Assembly (NCBI GenBank): GCA_963721115.1
Contig: CAVRIA010000020.1
Span: 62,001 to 126,000 of the forward strand
Length of the DNA: 64,000 nucleotides
Direction: 5' to 3'
Source: CAVRIA01 sp963721115
GTDB lineage: Bacteria > Desulfobacterota > Binatia > HRBIN30 > CADEER01
The position numbers were made by a program, and so were the translations under genes. The stretch's first letter is position 1. The number at the start of each line of letters is the position of its first letter. A model generated the notes under the pieces. The model saw nothing but the letters and a program-made list of their open reading frames with translations. It made no database searches and was not told where the DNA came from. Shown piece by piece: positions 41,371 to 51,532 of this stretch.

Positions 41371-42609
41371 TCAGATCGGATAGTCGACGGCCAGCGAGAA
41401 GATGCCGTCCGCCCGGTAGCCGTCGCTGGTGACCGGCGCGCTGATGTAGGCGCTGACACTCATGTCGCCGTACGGCACGAAGCGCACGCCGCCTCCGACG
41501 CTCACCTGTTGGTTGCCGAGCGTCGAGTCGCCGCCCACGATCACCGTCCCCGGCAGGGCACGCGAGAAGTCCTTCGAGTTAAAGAGATCGACCGACTCGT
41601 GGTAGAGGTTCGCCCGCACGCCGATCTCGAGGTTGACCAGGCGGTGGGCGGCGAAGGTGACGCTGCTCGCGAACATGGCGTTGGACAGGAAGGCCTCGTT
41701 GAAGTCGTTCTCGTAGCCGCCGGTGAAGAACACGCCGAACTTTCCCAGCCGGTAGTCGGCCAGCACCAGACCGCGCAGGCTGGTGGAGTTGCGCCCCGTG
41801 AAGCGATCCTCGTTCCCGCTCGGCAGCCGCAGCACCGTCTGCACGCCGAGATTGAGATTCTCGACGCCGGAATCGAAGCCCATCTTGGAGTCGAGCTCGA
41901 TGTTGCCGATGTCGACGTTGCCCCCCTCGTTGAAGCCGCCCGGAAGGGCGAGGTGATTGAGGGGCGTGTCGATCAGGCGGTTGCCGTCCGGATCCGGCGT
42001 GTCGATCCGCTGCGACAGGAAGCCGGAGATCTGCGCCGGCCCGTTCAGGACCTGCACGGCATAGCGGCTGCTGACGTCGACCGATACCAGGGGAACGGCG
42101 ATGCCGACGTCCCACTTGTCGAGGATCGTGTAGCGGGTGCTGAAGCGGCTGACGGTGACGTTGGCCGCGGCCTTCGCGGCGATACCGAGGTCCACCCGGG
42201 GGCTGTTCGGATTGAAGCGATCCGACGGGACGTTGACCACCAGGGCGGTCGAGTTGTGCCCGTCGAACTCGTCGAGCCGGTAGTACGCGAAGGACAGCAT
42301 GACGGAGAAGCCGCCCTTGCGGTTGAAGCGCGGCGAGACCACCATGCCGCTGCCCAGGTTGTCGCGCTGGGCGACGTAGCTGTCGATCTCCGGGTCGTAC
42401 TTGTAGCTGAACGACAGGTTGGTCACCGGCGGCAACTGCGAGATGTTTTTCAGGTTCTCCCGCGCGATGGCCGCGCCGATGTTGACCGGCGCGAAGCTCT
42501 CGATCGGAATCGGAATCGACTGCGCCCGCACGCCGGAGGCGGAGCCGAGCAGCAGGGCGAACGAGAGCGCCTGCAGGGCCACCGACCGCACGAGAAGATT
42601 TCGGCTCAT
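41371..42609 (-). CDS. Outer-membrane beta-barrel protein
   Basis: The 412-residue protein has a signal peptide (ALLLGSASGVRAQ) and many alternating-hydrophobic strands with aromatic girdles (for example GGFSVMLSFAYYRLDEF, LADYRLGKFGVFFTGGYEND). It ends in FSLAVDYPI, a C-terminal strand with a terminal aromatic-Pro-Ile. AGGGGGGATCT precedes the ATG. It resembles transporter-like or hydrocarbon-uptake barrels in outline, but I cannot name a family. It heads the minus-strand signalling run. The divergent DUF4136 gene starts 165 bases away. Confidence 0.75.
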   Translation of the reverse strand: MSRNLLVRSVALQALSFALLLGSASGVRAQSIPIPIESFAPVNIGAAIARENLKNISQLPPVTNLSFSYKYDPEIDSYVAQRDNLGSGMVVSPRFNRKGGFSVMLSFAYYRLDEFDGHNSTALVVNVPSDRFNPNSPRVDLGIAAKAAANVTVSRFSTRYTILDKWDVGIAVPLVSVDVSSRYAVQVLNGPAQISGFLSQRIDTPDPDGNRLIDTPLNHLALPGGFNEGGNVDIGNIELDSKMGFDSGVENLNLGVQTVLRLPSGNEDRFTGRNSTSLRGLVLADYRLGKFGVFFTGGYENDFNEAFLSNAMFASSVTFAAHRLVNLEIGVRANLYHESVDLFNSKDFSRALPGTVIVGGDSTLGNQQVSVGGGVRFVPYGDMSVSAYISAPVTSDGYRADGIFSLAVDYPI

Positions 42610-42773
42610 TTAGATCCCCCCCTCACCGACTTTTCCAGTCGATTCCAAATAGCTGCCGTGTTCGCCACGGAAGCGACCATGCCGCATGGAGAATGTCAAG
42701 GACCATCGGCCGGTCCCTCAGCCCCTTGCGGGTCATTTGCGTCCGGCCGTGGCCAACGCTAATCGAACCGTCG

Positions 42774-43310
42774 ATGCCACGCCTCGGGGTCGCCGCGCTG
42801 TTCGCCTTGACGATCCTCTCGGCTTGCGGTGGCATGGAGATCCACGCCAGATACGACCCCGCCGCCGACTTCGCGCGCTACCGCACCTACGACTGGATGC
42901 CCGGCTGGCGGTCGTCGGACCGGCGGCCCCTGCCGGTCCGAACCGAGGTCGACGACCGGCTGCGCTTCGCCATCGAGCATGAGATGGCGGCGAAGGGGAT
43001 CGTCAAGACGGACGTCCCCGAAGCCGACCTCCTCGTCGGCTACACGGTCGGCATCAAGGAAACGCAGCTCTCCTCGTTCCGCGACCTGCTGGCCTACCGC
43101 GAAGCCGGCGGTACCGACTCCGCGTTCGGAGCCTACGTGCGCGGCTACGAGCAAGGCCGGCTGACCTTGAACCTCTTCGACGCGCGCAGCCACGACCTGA
43201 TCTGGAGCGCTTCGGCAACCGCGGTCGTCGAGCCCGAGAACGGCGACAGCAAGGTGGCGGAGGCCGTCCGTCTCATGCTCGAGCGCTTTCCGCCGGCGCT
43301 GCCCGAGTGA
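42774..43310 (+). CDS. DUF4136 lipoprotein
   Basis: The 178-residue protein has a lipobox (TILSAC). IHARYDPAADFARYRTYDWM is the characteristic DUF4136 N-terminus. RLRFAIEHEMAAKG and ADLLVGYTVGIKE are the helix and strand of this small fold, and DLIWSASATAVVEP comes before a C-terminal helix. Function is unknown; such proteins sit in the outer membrane or periplasm. The start is uncertain because no ribosome site is clear. Confidence 0.75.
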   Translation: MPRLGVAALFALTILSACGGMEIHARYDPAADFARYRTYDWMPGWRSSDRRPLPVRTEVDDRLRFAIEHEMAAKGIVKTDVPEADLLVGYTVGIKETQLSSFRDLLAYREAGGTDSAFGAYVRGYEQGRLTLNLFDARSHDLIWSASATAVVEPENGDSKVAEAVRLMLERFPPALPE

Positions 43311-43322
43311 CGGCGCGGCGGG

Positions 43323-44072
43323 CTAGGACTTCTTCTCGAGCTGCCCCGCGACCGCCTGCGTGGCCTTCTTCACCGCCTCCGGATCGCCGACGTAGAAATG
43401 TCGGATCGGGCGCAGATCGTCGTCGAGCTCGTAGACCAGCGGGATGCCCGTCGGGATGTTGAGGCCGACGATGTCGTCGTCGGAGACGCCGTCCAGATAC
43501 TTCACCAGCGCCCGCAAGCTGTTGCCGTGCGCCGCGATCAGCACCCGCTCTCCGGCGCGCACGGCGGGGGCGACGGTCTCGCGCCAGTAGGGGAGGAAGC
43601 GTTCGACGGTGTCCTTCAGGCACTCGGTCAGAGGCAGCTCCTGGGGAGAGAGCTTGGCGTAGCGCGGATCCTTGCCCGGATGGCGCGGATCGTCCGGGGT
43701 CAGCGCCGGCGGGCGCACGTCGTAGCTGCGGCGCCAGACCTGGGTCTGCTCCATGCCGTGGCGCTGCGCCGTCTCCGCCTTGTCGAGCCCCTGCAAGGCA
43801 CCGTAGTGGCGCTCGTTGAGGCGCCAACTGCGCTGCACCGGGATCCACATCAGATCCATCTCCTCCAGCGCCAGCCACAGCGTCTTGATCGCCCGCTTCA
43901 GCACCGAGGTGTGGGCGACATCGAAGACGTACCCCGCCTCGCGCAGCGCCCGCCCGGCCTCCGCCCCCTCCCGCATCCCCTTCTCGGAGAGACCAACGTC
44001 GGTCCAGCCGGTGAAGCGGTTCTCTTTGTTCCACGTGCTCTCGCCATGCCGTAGCAACACCAGACGTTTCAT
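43323..44072 (-). CDS. gpmA: 2,3-bisphosphoglycerate-dependent phosphoglycerate mutase
   Basis: The 249-residue enzyme interconverts 2- and 3-phosphoglycerate. LVLLRHGESTWNKENRFTGW carries the phospho-His, LNERHYGALQGLDKAE the substrate loop, and IAAHGNSLRALVKYLDG the second His. GAGGAAC precedes ATG 44072. It is convergent with the DUF4136 gene (12 bases between stops) and divergent from the efflux operon. Another glycolytic gene, pgk, lies 6 kb away but is not in the same unit. Confidence 0.97.
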   Translation of the reverse strand: MKRLVLLRHGESTWNKENRFTGWTDVGLSEKGMREGAEAGRALREAGYVFDVAHTSVLKRAIKTLWLALEEMDLMWIPVQRSWRLNERHYGALQGLDKAETAQRHGMEQTQVWRRSYDVRPPALTPDDPRHPGKDPRYAKLSPQELPLTECLKDTVERFLPYWRETVAPAVRAGERVLIAAHGNSLRALVKYLDGVSDDDIVGLNIPTGIPLVYELDDDLRPIRHFYVGDPEAVKKATQAVAGQLEKKS

Positions 44073-44089
44073 ACGTTCCTCGCGCTGAG

Positions 44090-44400
44090 ATTGTGGTGCG
44101 GGCCTCCGGCCTGCACGGGATTCCCGTTTCGCACGCCGCCGGTCCGCGGGCCGCCACCTACTTATCATGGAGCCATTCTCGAACAAGCGAGCTCGCTCCT
44201 CATACCTTGCCGGAGCGACGAAACCTGATAGACAGGCCCCCCGGGGATGAGACTGTCGATTTTCCCGCAAACGAGGCCCTTCGACTACGCTCAGGACAGG
44301 CTTCGACAAGCTCAGCCTGAGCGGTTGGGGTGTATTTCAAAGGACTTTGTCCGCTCACCCTGAGCTCGTCGAAGGGTGTCCTCGCATTTTACGACAGCCT
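44090..44400. repeat. Intergenic repeats: nested-stem half arm and TTCGACAAGCTCAG inverted repeats
   Basis: 44093-44117 matches one arm of the nested-stem element. Direct and inverted copies of ttcgacaagctcag lie at about 44278-44322 and 44352-44380, the same repeat family as at 35.0-35.1 kb. No gene is seen between 44073 and 44424. Confidence 0.6.
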
Positions 44401-44424
44401 CGGATGGGGAAGGAGATGCCGCCG

Positions 44425-45523
44425 ATGAACCGAGACGGGCGATGGCTGCGCCAGTGTGCTTCGTCGATCGCTCTACTGGTCGTCGTATCGAGCGGCACGG
44501 GCTGCGGCGAGAAGCCCGTCGAGGAGAAGCCGGTCGTCCAGCCGGTCAAGATGCTGACGATCGCCGCGAGCGACGCCCGCGCGGAGCGCGAGTACCCGGG
44601 AACGGTGTCCGCCGCCCAGCGGGCGGACATGGCGTTCGAGGTACCGGGCCGCATCATCGAGTTCCCCGTCGACGAGGGGCAGAAGGTCGCCGAGGGGGCG
44701 GTCCTGGCCCGCCTGGACGGGCGCGACTACCAGGCGCGGCTCGACTCGGCGAAGGCGGTGCTCCGCAAGGCGCAGGCCGACTACCAGCGCAGTCAGAACC
44801 TGTACCGCGAGGATCCCGGCGCGATCGCCCTGACCACGCTCGACAGCGACCGGCGCGGCGTCGATGTGGCCGAGGCCCAGTCCCGCGAAGCGGAGAAGGC
44901 GCTGGAGGATGCCGTCCTGCGCGCCCCCTTCGCCGGCGTCGTCGGCCGCAAGCTGGTGGAGGACTTCGCCAACGTGCAGGCCAAGCAGCCGGTGCTGATT
45001 CTCCAGGACACGTCTCATCTCGAAATCGTCGTCAGCGTTCCGGAGCGCGATTTCGTCGCCGGGCCCCCGTCGCGGAATCTCCAGCAGGCGACGCAGGCTC
45101 TGCAGCCGCGCGTGCAGATCCCCTCCCTGCCCGACCACGCCTTCGCGGCGCGGTTCAAGGAGGTGGCGGCGACCGCCGACCCCAAGACCCGCACCTTCGC
45201 CGCGACGCTCATCTTCGACAACCCCGACGCCCTGACGATCCTGCCCGGCATGACGGCCAAGGTCGTCGTCCGCGCCGCCGAACGGCAGCGGCGCCGGCAT
45301 CGCGGTTCCGGTCAACGCCACCCGGGCCGACGAGAACGGCAAGGCGTACGTGTGGATCGTGGCGCCCGACTCGATGACCGTGAAGCGGCGCGCCGTCGAG
45401 CTCGGACCGATCGTCCGCGATGCCGTGGAGGTGAAGAGCGGGCTGGCGGCCGGAGATACCATCGCCGTCTCGGGAATCGACGAGCTGCGCGAAGGCATGA
45501 CCGTCCGGCGCTTCGAGAAATAG
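44425..45523 (+). CDS. RND efflux periplasmic adaptor lipoprotein (one frameshift)
   Basis: AAGGAG nine bases upstream selects ATG 44425, which gives a lipobox (VVSSGTGC). The protein is a membrane-fusion protein: REYPGTVSAAQRADMAFEVP and GRIIEFPVDEGQKVAEGAVL form the lipoyl half, an alpha-hairpin follows, then LRAPFAGVVGRKLVEDFANV as the second lipoyl half and DPKTRTFAATLIFDNPD as the barrel. The frame changes near 45284 (add CG in gaacgg); the tail resumes as AVPVNATRADENGKAY and ends at 45523. The permease ATG is 8 bases downstream. Confidence 0.9.
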
Positions 45524-45530
45524 AGCGCGC

Positions 45531-48500
45531 ATGAACATCGCCGAGCGTTCGATCGCCAACAGGACGGTCACCCTCGTCTTCACGGCCGTCGCCCTGGTGG
45601 GCGGCATCGTCGCCTACCAGAACCTGGCCCGCCTGGAGGACCCCGAGTTCACCATCAAAGATGCCCTGGTCATCACGCCGTATCCCGGCGCCTCGGCCGC
45701 GGAGGTCGAGGAGGAGGTGAGCGACCGGATCGAGCTCGCCGCCCAGCAGCTCGGTCAGCTCAAGGAGGTGGAGTCGAAATCGGATCGCGGCCTGTCGACC
45801 GTCACCGTCCGCATCAAGGACAAGTACGACAAGTCGACGCTCCCCCAGGTGTGGGACGAGCTGCGCCGGAAGGTCGGCGACGTGCAGAAGCAGCTCCCTC
45901 CCGGCGCGGGCCCGTCGACGGTCGTCGACGACTACGGCGACGTCTGGGGCATCTTCGTCGCCATCTACGGCCCCGAGTACAGCTACGCCGAGCTCGAGGA
46001 GGTGGCCAAGCTGCTGCGCAAGGAGCTGCTGCTGGTGCCGGACGTCTCGAAGATCGACTTCTGGGGTCAGCACAAGGAGGTCGTCTACGTCGAGACCTCG
46101 CGCGACCGCATGTCGCAGCTCGGCATCGATCCGGCCGTGATCACGCGCGAGCTGCAGAAGAAGAACGCCGTCACCGACTCGGGCCGCGTCCGCGTCGGGC
46201 CGGAGCTCCTCGCCATCTCGCCCACCGGCACGTTCCGTTCCGTGCAGGAGATCGGAGACCTGCTCATCGGCGGACAGGGCTCGAACGAGCAGATCTACCT
46301 GCGCGACGTGGCCGACATCCGGCGCGGCTACCTCGAGCCGCCGGACAAGATCCTCCGCTACGACGGCAATCCGGCCATCGGCCTCGGCATCTCGACCGTG
46401 GCGGGCGGCAACGTGGTGAAGATGGGCGAGGCGATCAGCCGGCGCCTGAAGGAGATCCGGCGACCAGATCCCGCTCGGCGTCCACGTCGGGGTGATCTCC
46501 CTGCAGTCGCGCGCCGTCACCACCGCCATCAACGGCTTCATCGTCAGTCTGCTCGAGGCCGTCGCCATCGTCGTCGCCGTCCTCCTCCTCTTCATGGGCC
46601 TGCGCAGCGGACTTCTGATCGGCTTCATCCTGCTGCTGACGATCGTGGCGACGTTCGTCCTCATGGCGCCCATGCACGTCGCCCTGGAGCGCATCTCTCT
46701 CGGGGCGCTGATCATCGCCCTCGGCATGCTGGTCGACAACGCCATCGTGGTCGTCGACGGCATGCTCGTCCGCATCCAGCAGGGGCAGGACGGCCGCGAG
46801 GCGGCGCGGGACGTCGTCGCGCAGACGGCCCTGCCGCTGCTCGGAGCGACCGTCGTGGCGATCATGGCCTTCGCCGCCATCGGCACTTCCAACGACAGCA
46901 CCGGAGAGTTCTGCCGCTCGCTCTACCAGGTCGTGCTCGCCTCCCTCGGCCTGAGCTGGATCACGGCGGTGACGGTGACCCCTCTGCTCGGGGTCCTGTT
47001 TCTCAAGCCACCGGCGGCGGGAAGCGCCGCCGCGGACCCCTACGGGGGCGGCTTCTACGGCGCGTATCGCCGCTTCCTCGCCGCCTGCCTGCGCTTCCGC
47101 TGGCTCGCGACCGCTCTCGTCCTCGGCCTCTTCGCCATTTCGCTGTGGGGCTTCGGCTTCGTCGACCGCAGCTTCTTCCCGGACTCCACGCGTCCCCAGT
47201 TCATGGTCGACGTCTGGCTCCCGCAGGGGACGCACATCGAGCACACGAGCGAGCAGGCCGGCGGGGTCGAGCAATATCTGAAGGGCCTCGACGGCGTCAC
47301 CCACGTGACCACGCTGGTCGGCGCCGGAGCCATGCGCTTCCTGCTGACCTACGCGCCTGAAAAGGCGAACAGCGCCTACGCGCAGTTTCTGGTCGACGTC
47401 GACGACTACACGAGGGTCGCAGCGTTGATTCCCGAGATCGAGCGGCACATCGCCGGCAACTTCCCGGAGATCTCCGTGTACGCGCGCCGCTTCATCATGG
47501 GTCCCGGCGACGGCGGCAAGATCCAGGCGCGCTTCAGCGGACCCGACCCCGACGTCCTGCGCAGTCTCGCCGCGAAGACCGAGAGAATCCTGTACGACAA
47601 CGGCGGCAAGGCGATCCGCACCGACTGGCGGCAGCGCGTCAAGGTGATTCGCCCGCGGCTCGCCGAGGAGGAGGCCAACCTCGCCGGGATCACGCGTCCC
47701 GACGTCGCGAACGTGCTCCGACAGGGCTTCGAGGGACAGACCGTCGGCGTGTACCGCGAGAAGGACAAGCTCTTGCCGATCGTCGTCCGCGCCCCCGAGC
47801 CGCAGCGCAGCGACGTGGACTCGATTCGCGATCTGCAGATCTGGAGCCCCGCCGCGCAGCGCATGATCCCGCTGCGACAGGTGGTCGCCGGCTTCGAGAC
47901 CGTCTTCGAAGATCCGATCATCATGCGGCTGAACCGAAAGCGCACGATCACGGTCCACGCCGACCCGGCCACCGGATCGGCGAGCCGGCTGCTCGACCGC
48001 GTCCGCCCGCAGATCGAGGCCCTGCCACTGCCGCCGGGCTACCAGCTCGAGTGGTGGGGCGAGTACCGGGGCTCGCAACGGGCGCAGGCGGCGCTCAGCG
48101 CGAGCCTGCCCTTCTTTCTCGTCGCCATGGTTCTGATCGTCATCACCCTGTTCAACAACCTGCGCCAGCCGGCGATCATCTGGATGTGCGTGCCGCTCGC
48201 CCTCATCGGCGTGACCGCGGGGCTGCTGCTCACCGCGCAGCCCTTCGGCTTCATGGCGCTGCTCGGGTTCCTCAGTCTCTCGGGCATGCTGATCAAGAAC
48301 GCCATCGTGCTCATCGACGAGATCAACGCCCAGCTGGCGCAGGGCAAGGCCCCCTACGACGCCATCGTCGAGTCGGCGGTCAGCCGCCTGCGCCCGGTCG
48401 CCATGGCCGCCTCGACCACCGCGTTGGGCATGATTCCGCTCCTCGTCGACGCCTTCTTCGTCGCCATGGCGGTGACGATCATCGCCGGGTTGATGTTCGC

Positions 48501-48585
48501 CACGCTGCTGACGATGGTCTTCGTGCCGGTGCTGTACGCGATCTTCTATCGCGTGCCGAGCCCGGCGGCGCGGAGCTCCGCATGA
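45531..48585 (+). CDS. RND efflux permease, HAE1-like (one frameshift)
   Basis: The reassembled protein is about 1018 residues with the tandem six-helix RND layout. NIAERSIANRTVTLVF is the first helix, KIDFWGQHKEVVYVE the porter domain, ALIIALGMLVDNAIVVVDGM carries the TM4 Asp pair-like residues, and SLSGMLIKNAIVLIDEI the matching second-half motif. The frame shifts at about 46461; adding CG in ccggcgacc restores EIRRDQIPLGVHV. Such pumps export drugs, dyes or solvents using the proton gradient; substrates are unknown. The next gene overlaps by ATGA. Confidence 0.93.
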
Positions 48586-50177
48586 TCGGCCGTCGCGACG
48601 CAGCGCGCCGCGCTCTGACGCTGCTGTGCCTCGCCTCCTGGCTCGGCGGCTGTGCGATGATCGGCCCCGACTACCAGCCGCCCGCGGCACCGACGGCGAG
48701 CGCGTGGATCGAAAGCGCCGAGCCCGAGATAGAGAGCCAGTCGGCCGACTACGGCGCCTGGTGGACGATCTTCGACGATCCCGTTCTCGACCGGCTCGTC
48801 GACTCGGCCTACGAGCAGAACCTCTCCCTGCGCATCGCCGGGCTGCGCGTCCTCGAGGCACAGGCGCGGCGCGGCATCGCCGTCGGCAACCTCTTCCCGC
48901 AGAGCCAGCAGGCCTTCGGCGCCTACACCCGCCAGTCGCTCAGCGAGAACATCGCCAACGTGCCTCCCAACACGGGGTTCGGCACCTGGCAGGCCGGCTT
49001 CGACGCGGCCTGGGAGCTCGATTTCTGGGGGCGCTTCCGGCGCGGCATCGAGTCGGCGGACGCCGCGCTGCTGTCGTCGGTCGCGAGCTACGACGACGTC
49101 CTGGTCAGCCTGGTCGCCGAGGTGGCGCGCACCTACGTGCAGCTTCGCGTCCTCGAGGAGCGCCTCGCCGTGGCGCGGGAGAACGTGAAGATTCAGAGGC
49201 GGAGCTTCGAGATCGCCGACGCCAAGTTCCGCCACGGCAAGGTCACCGAGCTCGACGCCGCGCAGGCGCGATCGCTGCTCGCCGGAACGGAGTCGACCAT
49301 ACCGGTCCTGGAGGCGGGCGTTCGCCAGACGAAGTACGGCCTGTCGGTCCTGCTCGGGCTGCCGCCGCAGGACCTCCGCGAGATCCTGGTGGGCCCGCCG
49401 GCGATCCCCTCCGCGACGGCCGAGGTCGCCGTCGGCATTCCCGCCGAGCTGCTCCGCCGGCGCCCCGACGTGCGCCGCGCCGAGCGCGACTTGGCGGCGC
49501 AGAGCGCCCAGATCGGCATCGCCGAGGCCGATCTCTACCCGAGCTTCTTTCTGGTCGGCGACATCAGCCTGAGCAGCGAAGACATCGCCAGCCTGTTCGC
49601 CGGCGACAGCTTCGGCGCCTTCGGGGGCCCGAGCTTCCAGTGGCCGATCCTCAACTACGGCCGCATCCGCAACAACGTACGCGTGCAGGACGCCCGCTTC
49701 CAGCAGCTCGAGGTCGCCTACGAGAACACCGTCCTGCTCGCCCAGCAGGAGGTGGAGAGTGCCATCGCCGCCTACGCCGGCGCCCTGCGCCAGGTGAAGT
49801 CCCTGGCCGACAGCGTCGACGCCGCGCGGCGCTCGGTCCACCTGTCGAACCTCCAGTACCGCGAGGGAACGGTCGACTACATTCGCGTCCTCAACGCGCA
49901 GCAGGTCCTGCTCGGCCAGCAGGACCTGCTGGTCGACGCGCGCGGCTCGGCGGCACTCGACCTGGTCGCCATCTACAAGGCGCTCGGCGGCGGCTGGGAG
50001 ATGAGCCGGGGGAAGGACCTGGTACCCGATTCGACGAGGGAAGAGATGAGCTCGCGCACCGGCTGGGGTAGACTCCTGTCGAGCGAGACGCAGTCGGCCG
50101 ACCTCGAGGCCGCCTCGTCGGGCACGGAGAAGGAGCGCGGCTGGTGGCGCTGGCGCTGGTGGTGGCCGCAATGGTGA
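48582..50177 (+). CDS. Outer-membrane efflux channel, NodT/OprM family
   Basis: The start overlaps the permease stop. A lipobox (ASWLGGC) predicts a lipoprotein. AYEQNLSLRIAGLRVLEAQA, WELDFWGRFRRGIESADA and RRRPDVRRAERDLAAQSAQI are the family's coiled-coil and equatorial motifs, present in the usual duplicated TolC-like arrangement. LDLVAIYKALGGGWE is the standard C-terminus; about 60 extra residues, Trp/Arg-rich at the end (WWRWRWWWPQW), extend past it. The three genes form a complete tripartite pump operon. Confidence 0.93.
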   Translation: MIGRRDAARRALTLLCLASWLGGCAMIGPDYQPPAAPTASAWIESAEPEIESQSADYGAWWTIFDDPVLDRLVDSAYEQNLSLRIAGLRVLEAQARRGIAVGNLFPQSQQAFGAYTRQSLSENIANVPPNTGFGTWQAGFDAAWELDFWGRFRRGIESADAALLSSVASYDDVLVSLVAEVARTYVQLRVLEERLAVARENVKIQRRSFEIADAKFRHGKVTELDAAQARSLLAGTESTIPVLEAGVRQTKYGLSVLLGLPPQDLREILVGPPAIPSATAEVAVGIPAELLRRRPDVRRAERDLAAQSAQIGIAEADLYPSFFLVGDISLSSEDIASLFAGDSFGAFGGPSFQWPILNYGRIRNNVRVQDARFQQLEVAYENTVLLAQQEVESAIAAYAGALRQVKSLADSVDAARRSVHLSNLQYREGTVDYIRVLNAQQVLLGQQDLLVDARGSAALDLVAIYKALGGGWEMSRGKDLVPDSTREEMSSRTGWGRLLSSETQSADLEAASSGTEKERGWWRWRWWWPQW

Positions 50178-50259
50178 GCGGCGACTCCAGCGCGAACCCG
50201 GGCTACTCGGTGCGCGTCACCGGGCTCGCCCACTACATCGCATCGAAAGGCCTCTGACC

Positions 50260-51450
50260 ATGAACAAGAAGACGTTGCGCGACGTCGGCGTCGCCGGAAA
50301 GCGGGTGCTGGTGCGGGTCGACTTCAACGTTCCGATCGACAACGGCGAGGTCGCCGACGACACGCGCATCCGAGCCGCGCTGCCCACCGTTCAGTACCTG
50401 ATCGACAAGGGCGCCAGGTCGATCCTGTGCTCCCACCTCGGGCGCCCGAAGGGCACGCCGAAGCCGGAATTCAGCCTGGCGCCGGTCGCGCAGAGACTGG
50501 GGCGGCTGCTCGGCCGCGAGGTCGCCTTCGCGCCCGACTGCGTCGGCGCCGAGGTCGCGGCAACCGTCGCCCGGATGAAGCCGGGTGACGTCGTCCTCCT
50601 GGAGAACCTCCGCTTTCACAAGGAGGAGGAAGCGAACGACCCGCAGTTCGCCGCGCAGCTCGCGTCGCTCGCCGACGTCTACGTCGACGACGCCTTCGGC
50701 TCGGCGCACCGGGCCCACGCATCGACCGCCGGCGTCGCCGCCGACCTGCCCGCCGTGGCCGGCTTCCTGATGGAGAAGGAGCTCGAGTTCCTCGGCAAGG
50801 CGCTGGCCGCGCCCGAGCACCCCTTCGTCGCCATCCTCGGCGGCGCCAAGGTGTCGGACAAGATCGGCGTCATCGAGAACCTGCTCGGCAAGGTCGACGC
50901 CCTGCTCGTCGGCGGCGGCATGGCCAACACGTTCTTCAAGGCGCAGGGCGTGGACGTCGGCCGATCCCTGGTCGAGGACGACAAGCTGGACGTCGCCCGG
51001 GAGCTTCTCCGCAAGGGCGGCGACAAGCTGGTGCTGCCGGTCGACGTCGTCTGTGCGCTGGAGATGAACGCCGCGGCCGAGACCCGCACGACCGCGGCCG
51101 ACGCCGTCCCCGGCGGCTGGAGGATCCTCGACATCGGTCCGAAGACCGTCGACCTCTTCAAGGACAAGCTGCGCGGTGCCCGCACCGTGATCTGGAACGG
51201 ACCGATGGGCGTGTTCGAGATGGCGCCCTTCGCCCGCGGCACCACCGCCGTCGCCCGCGCCCTCGCCGAGCTGCCCAGCGACGCCACCACGATCATCGGC
51301 GGCGGCGACTCCGCCGCCGCGGTCGAGCAAGCCGGGGTCGCCGACCGCGTCACCCACGTCTCGACCGGCGGCGGCGCCTCGCTCGAGTTCCTGGAAGGAA
51401 GGAAATTGCCGGGCGTCGAAGCGTTGGAAGACAAGGGGTTAAAGGGTTAG
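50260..51450 (+). CDS. pgk: Phosphoglycerate kinase
   Basis: The 396-residue enzyme transfers phosphate from 1,3-bisphosphoglycerate to ADP. RVLVRVDFNVPIDNGEV, ILCSHLGRPKG, VYVDDAFGSAHRAHAS, AILGGAKVSDKIGVIENLL and IIGGGDSAAAVEQAG are the canonical motifs. The C-terminus (EALEDKGLKG) runs into a TTAGGGGG-type repeat that supplies the stop codon. It is not linked to gap or tpi here. Confidence 0.97.
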   Translation: MNKKTLRDVGVAGKRVLVRVDFNVPIDNGEVADDTRIRAALPTVQYLIDKGARSILCSHLGRPKGTPKPEFSLAPVAQRLGRLLGREVAFAPDCVGAEVAATVARMKPGDVVLLENLRFHKEEEANDPQFAAQLASLADVYVDDAFGSAHRAHASTAGVAADLPAVAGFLMEKELEFLGKALAAPEHPFVAILGGAKVSDKIGVIENLLGKVDALLVGGGMANTFFKAQGVDVGRSLVEDDKLDVARELLRKGGDKLVLPVDVVCALEMNAAAETRTTAADAVPGGWRILDIGPKTVDLFKDKLRGARTVIWNGPMGVFEMAPFARGTTAVARALAELPSDATTIIGGGDSAAAVEQAGVADRVTHVSTGGGASLEFLEGRKLPGVEALEDKGLKG

Positions 51451-51531
51451 GGGGTTACGCTGTTAGGGGGTTACGCTGTTAGGGCCACCCCCCCTAACCC
51501 CTTAACAGCCTAACCCCTCAACACCCTAGCC
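51447..51531. terminator. Telomere-like TTAGGGGG/CCCCTAA hairpin between convergent genes
   Basis: Repeats of ggggttacgctgttag and gggttag (51440-51483) face ccccctaaccccttaacag and further copies (51488-51531). The stem lies between the ends of pgk and fumC, which converge. The pgk stop codon is inside the left arm. It probably serves as a bidirectional transcript end. Confidence 0.7.
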
Positions 51532-51532
51532 C

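Noticed and set aside
35135..42609. Type VI secretion post-translational regulation locus
   Set aside because: Kinase, phosphatase and FHA are present, but no Tss, Hcp, VgrG or IcmF-type genes are in the window.
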